From Methanothrix harundinacea (lineage in GTDB: Archaea > Halobacteriota > Methanosarcinia > Methanotrichales > Methanotrichaceae): 13,226 nt of DNA. Location of the stretch: positions 1 to 13,226 of the forward strand of contig DAXT01000002.1 in NCBI GenBank assembly GCA_002506535.1, in the 5' to 3' direction. The notes beneath the pieces were generated by a model that was not told the origin of the DNA, made no database searches, and was given only the letters and a program-made list of their open reading frames with translations. Within the stretch, counting starts at the first letter, position 1. Every line of letters begins with the position of its first letter. Shown here in pieces: positions 11,806-13,226 of this stretch. The translations under genes were made by a program, and so were the position numbers.

Positions 11806-12642
11806 ATGAAGGTCGTGGTCTTCTACAGCGGCGAGTTCGGAATAACCCTCATCTCAAACCTGGTAAACGCCTCGGGTTTCTGCATATCCTGCGCCGACGC
11901 CTGCACCCTCTGCAAGTCCGGCAAGTACAACCTCGCCGGGGATCTCGTCTGCGTCATCGAGATGCCGGATCCTGACTCTTTGGACGACTTCCTCGACGAC
12001 GTCGCCCCCCACATCCCGCCGGGGATACCGCAGGCCGATATCGCCATAGTCGTCAACGTCCACCCCGACATCATCTTCGGCCTCCTCCCGATCCTGAAAG
12101 ATAAGGGGTACAAAGGGATCATCGGCGGATCGGAGAGGCCCAAAGAGCTACCCCTGGGCCTTCGCACCCAGCTCGCCGATGAGGCGGGAAAGCTCGGCAT
12201 GGAGGCGGCCTTCGCCAAGCCCTTCTGCGCCCTGCGACCGAACCCGGCGACTCCGGCCATAAACGCCTTCATGGAGAAGGCCCATTTCGGCGAGCCGATG
12301 CTGAAGATCGTAACCCAGAAGAGCCGGGCCGGAAAGGAGACGGTCCTCGCCGCCAACGTCATCAGGTCCGCGCCCTGCGGCTCCACCTGGTACGTCGCCA
12401 AGAGGATGACAGGCATCGAGACCGACCAGCCGGACCTGCGGGAGCGGATATCGGAGGCCCACCACGCTTACCCCTGCACCGCCAGCATGGACCAGGACCC
12501 CGAGCTGAAGGACACCATCCTCCACAAGGCCGGGTACATCATCCGCGAGGCCGTCGAAGATTCCATCAAGAGGGCCGGGAGGGCGGAGCCGAAAGATTCG
12601 GGGACCTTCTCAGGATCGGGAAGGGCGAAGGTCGGAGGGTGA
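11806..12642 (+). CDS. dfsP: DUF166 family protein (DfsP-type), cysteine form
   Basis: The 278-residue protein matches the DUF166 family of methanogens, known in some species as a selenoprotein (family names from memory). Visible marks are an N-terminal VVVFYSGEFG (3-12) resembling a Rossmann-like strand, and a four-cysteine motif CISCADACTLC (C26, C29, C33, C36) that may hold a metal or iron-sulfur cluster or act as redox thiols. Further conserved-looking parts are APCGSTWYVAKRM (189-201) and YPCTASMDQDPELKDTILHKAG (split at 222-243), with C191 and C224. No in-frame TGA occurs within the gene, so the protein uses cysteine throughout. The ATG follows AAAGGAG by 4-5 bases. It lies between an unknown small gene and a siroheme reductase-like gene, which points to sulfur or selenium redox chemistry. 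The exact reaction is not known to me. Confidence 0.88.
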   Translation: MKVVVFYSGEFGITLISNLVNASGFCISCADACTLCKSGKYNLAGDLVCVIEMPDPDSLDDFLDDVAPHIPPGIPQADIAIVVNVHPDIIFGLLPILKDKGYKGIIGGSERPKELPLGLRTQLADEAGKLGMEAAFAKPFCALRPNPATPAINAFMEKAHFGEPMLKIVTQKSRAGKETVLAANVIRSAPCGSTWYVAKRMTGIETDQPDLRERISEAHHAYPCTASMDQDPELKDTILHKAGYIIREAVEDSIKRAGRAEPKDSGTFSGSGRAKVGG

Positions 12643-12741
12643 GGGGCCGGGGGAGTTCGCCCAGGTTCTGATCTCGGATAGTTTTGATACAGAAAAGAAG
12701 CATAACGAAGAGTGTAGAGACGTTTAAGGAGTTTGAATTAC

Positions 12742-13226
12742 ATGGCAAAAGACCTGATGGAGAAAGGAGCGATCCTCCAGAGAGACAAGGAGACCTACGC
12801 CATCGCCCCCCACATCGCCGGGGGGATCATCGATCCGGCGGGGCTTAAGAAGATCGCCGAGGTGGCGGAGAAGTATAAGGCAGCGGCCCTGAAGATAACC
12901 TCTGCCCAGAGGATAGCCATCGTCGGCCTGAAGCCCGAGGACCTGGACTTTGCCTGGGCGGACCTGGGGATGAAGCCGGGGGCTGCGATAGGCCTCTGCG
13001 TCAGGTCCGTCAAGATCTGTCCTGGGACGACCTTCTGCAAGAGGGGGCTACAGGACTCCGTGGGCGTCGGCCTCAAGCTCGACGAGCTTTACCATGGCAT
13101 GGAGATGCCCTCCAAGTTCAAGATGGGGGTCTCGGGCTGTCCCAACTCCTGCGCCGAGCCCGCCGTCAAGGACCTGGGGCTCATGGGGACGGCCAAGGGA
13201 TGGACGGTCCTGGTGGGAGGAAACGC
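12742..13226 (+). CDS. Siroheme sulfite/nitrite reductase-like protein (small Dsr-like), partial
   Basis: The frame begins at ATG 12742, with AAGGAG 10 bases upstream, and runs off the end of the window with 161 residues visible. Residues 10-75 form the ferredoxin-like half domain of the sulfite/nitrite reductase family. After this comes the cofactor domain with C93 and C99 (ICPGTTFCKRG) and C133 and C137 (GCPNSCAEP). These are the four ligands of the 4Fe-4S cluster coupled to siroheme. The close packing and early position of the domain suggest a short, single-repeat Dsr-like protein like those described in methanogens, not the F420-dependent Fsr, which has an N-terminal F420-oxidising part missing here. 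Substrate is uncertain. It follows dfsP by 99 bases on the same strand and may have its own promoter in that gap. Confidence 0.9.
   Translation, partial: MAKDLMEKGAILQRDKETYAIAPHIAGGIIDPAGLKKIAEVAEKYKAAALKITSAQRIAIVGLKPEDLDFAWADLGMKPGAAIGLCVRSVKICPGTTFCKRGLQDSVGVGLKLDELYHGMEMPSKFKMGVSGCPNSCAEPAVKDLGLMGTAKGWTVLVGGN

Overview
The window comes from a GC-rich methanogenic archaeon. I infer a member of the Methanosarcinales/Methanotrichales, with a Methanothrix-like genome as my best guess; that genus-level call rests on recollection, not a search. Supporting evidence is an archaeal-only coenzyme A branch (pantoate kinase plus phosphopantoate--beta-alanine ligase), a cytosolic heterodisulfide reductase operon, an elongator tRNA-Met with a bulge-helix-bulge intron, and TATA-type promoters placed about 25-30 bases before the starts or inferred start sites.

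Layout. Positions 24-290 (minus) hold a short, probably secreted beta-domain protein with an unusual start, in an AT-rich patch. Positions 544-1116 (minus) hold an unrecognised 190-residue protein. Positions 1167-3944 (minus) form a tight operon, coaBC - pantoate kinase - phosphopantoate--beta-alanine ligase. Together these take pantoate to 4'-phosphopantetheine. Their joints overlap by 4 and 8 bases; the kinase is best read as starting at CTG and the ligase at TTG. An intron-containing tRNA-Met(CAT) follows at 4057-4164 (plus).

Positions 4331-9610 (plus) carry four overlapping genes: hdrA with a C-terminal MvhD-like domain, an eight-cluster polyferredoxin, hdrC and hdrB. This is a complete soluble heterodisulfide reductase with its own iron-sulfur wire. 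No hydrogenase or F420-oxidising subunit lies beside it, so the electron donor is not visible here. A short HicB-like protein without a HicA partner follows at 9656-9865. A convergent pepD-type dipeptidase gene lies at 9946-11439 (minus).

Positions 11529-13226 (plus) hold a rightward cluster: an unrecognised 82-residue protein, a DUF166 (DfsP-type) protein with a four-cysteine motif, and the start of a small siroheme sulfite/nitrite reductase-like protein that runs off the end. The pepD gene and this cluster diverge from one shared TATA-rich spacer.

The most distinctive points are the CTG initiation codons, the hydrogenase-free HdrA-MvhD/polyferredoxin/HdrCB operon, and the DUF166-siroheme protein neighbourhood. 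Nothing in the window looks like a phage, transposon or CRISPR array.
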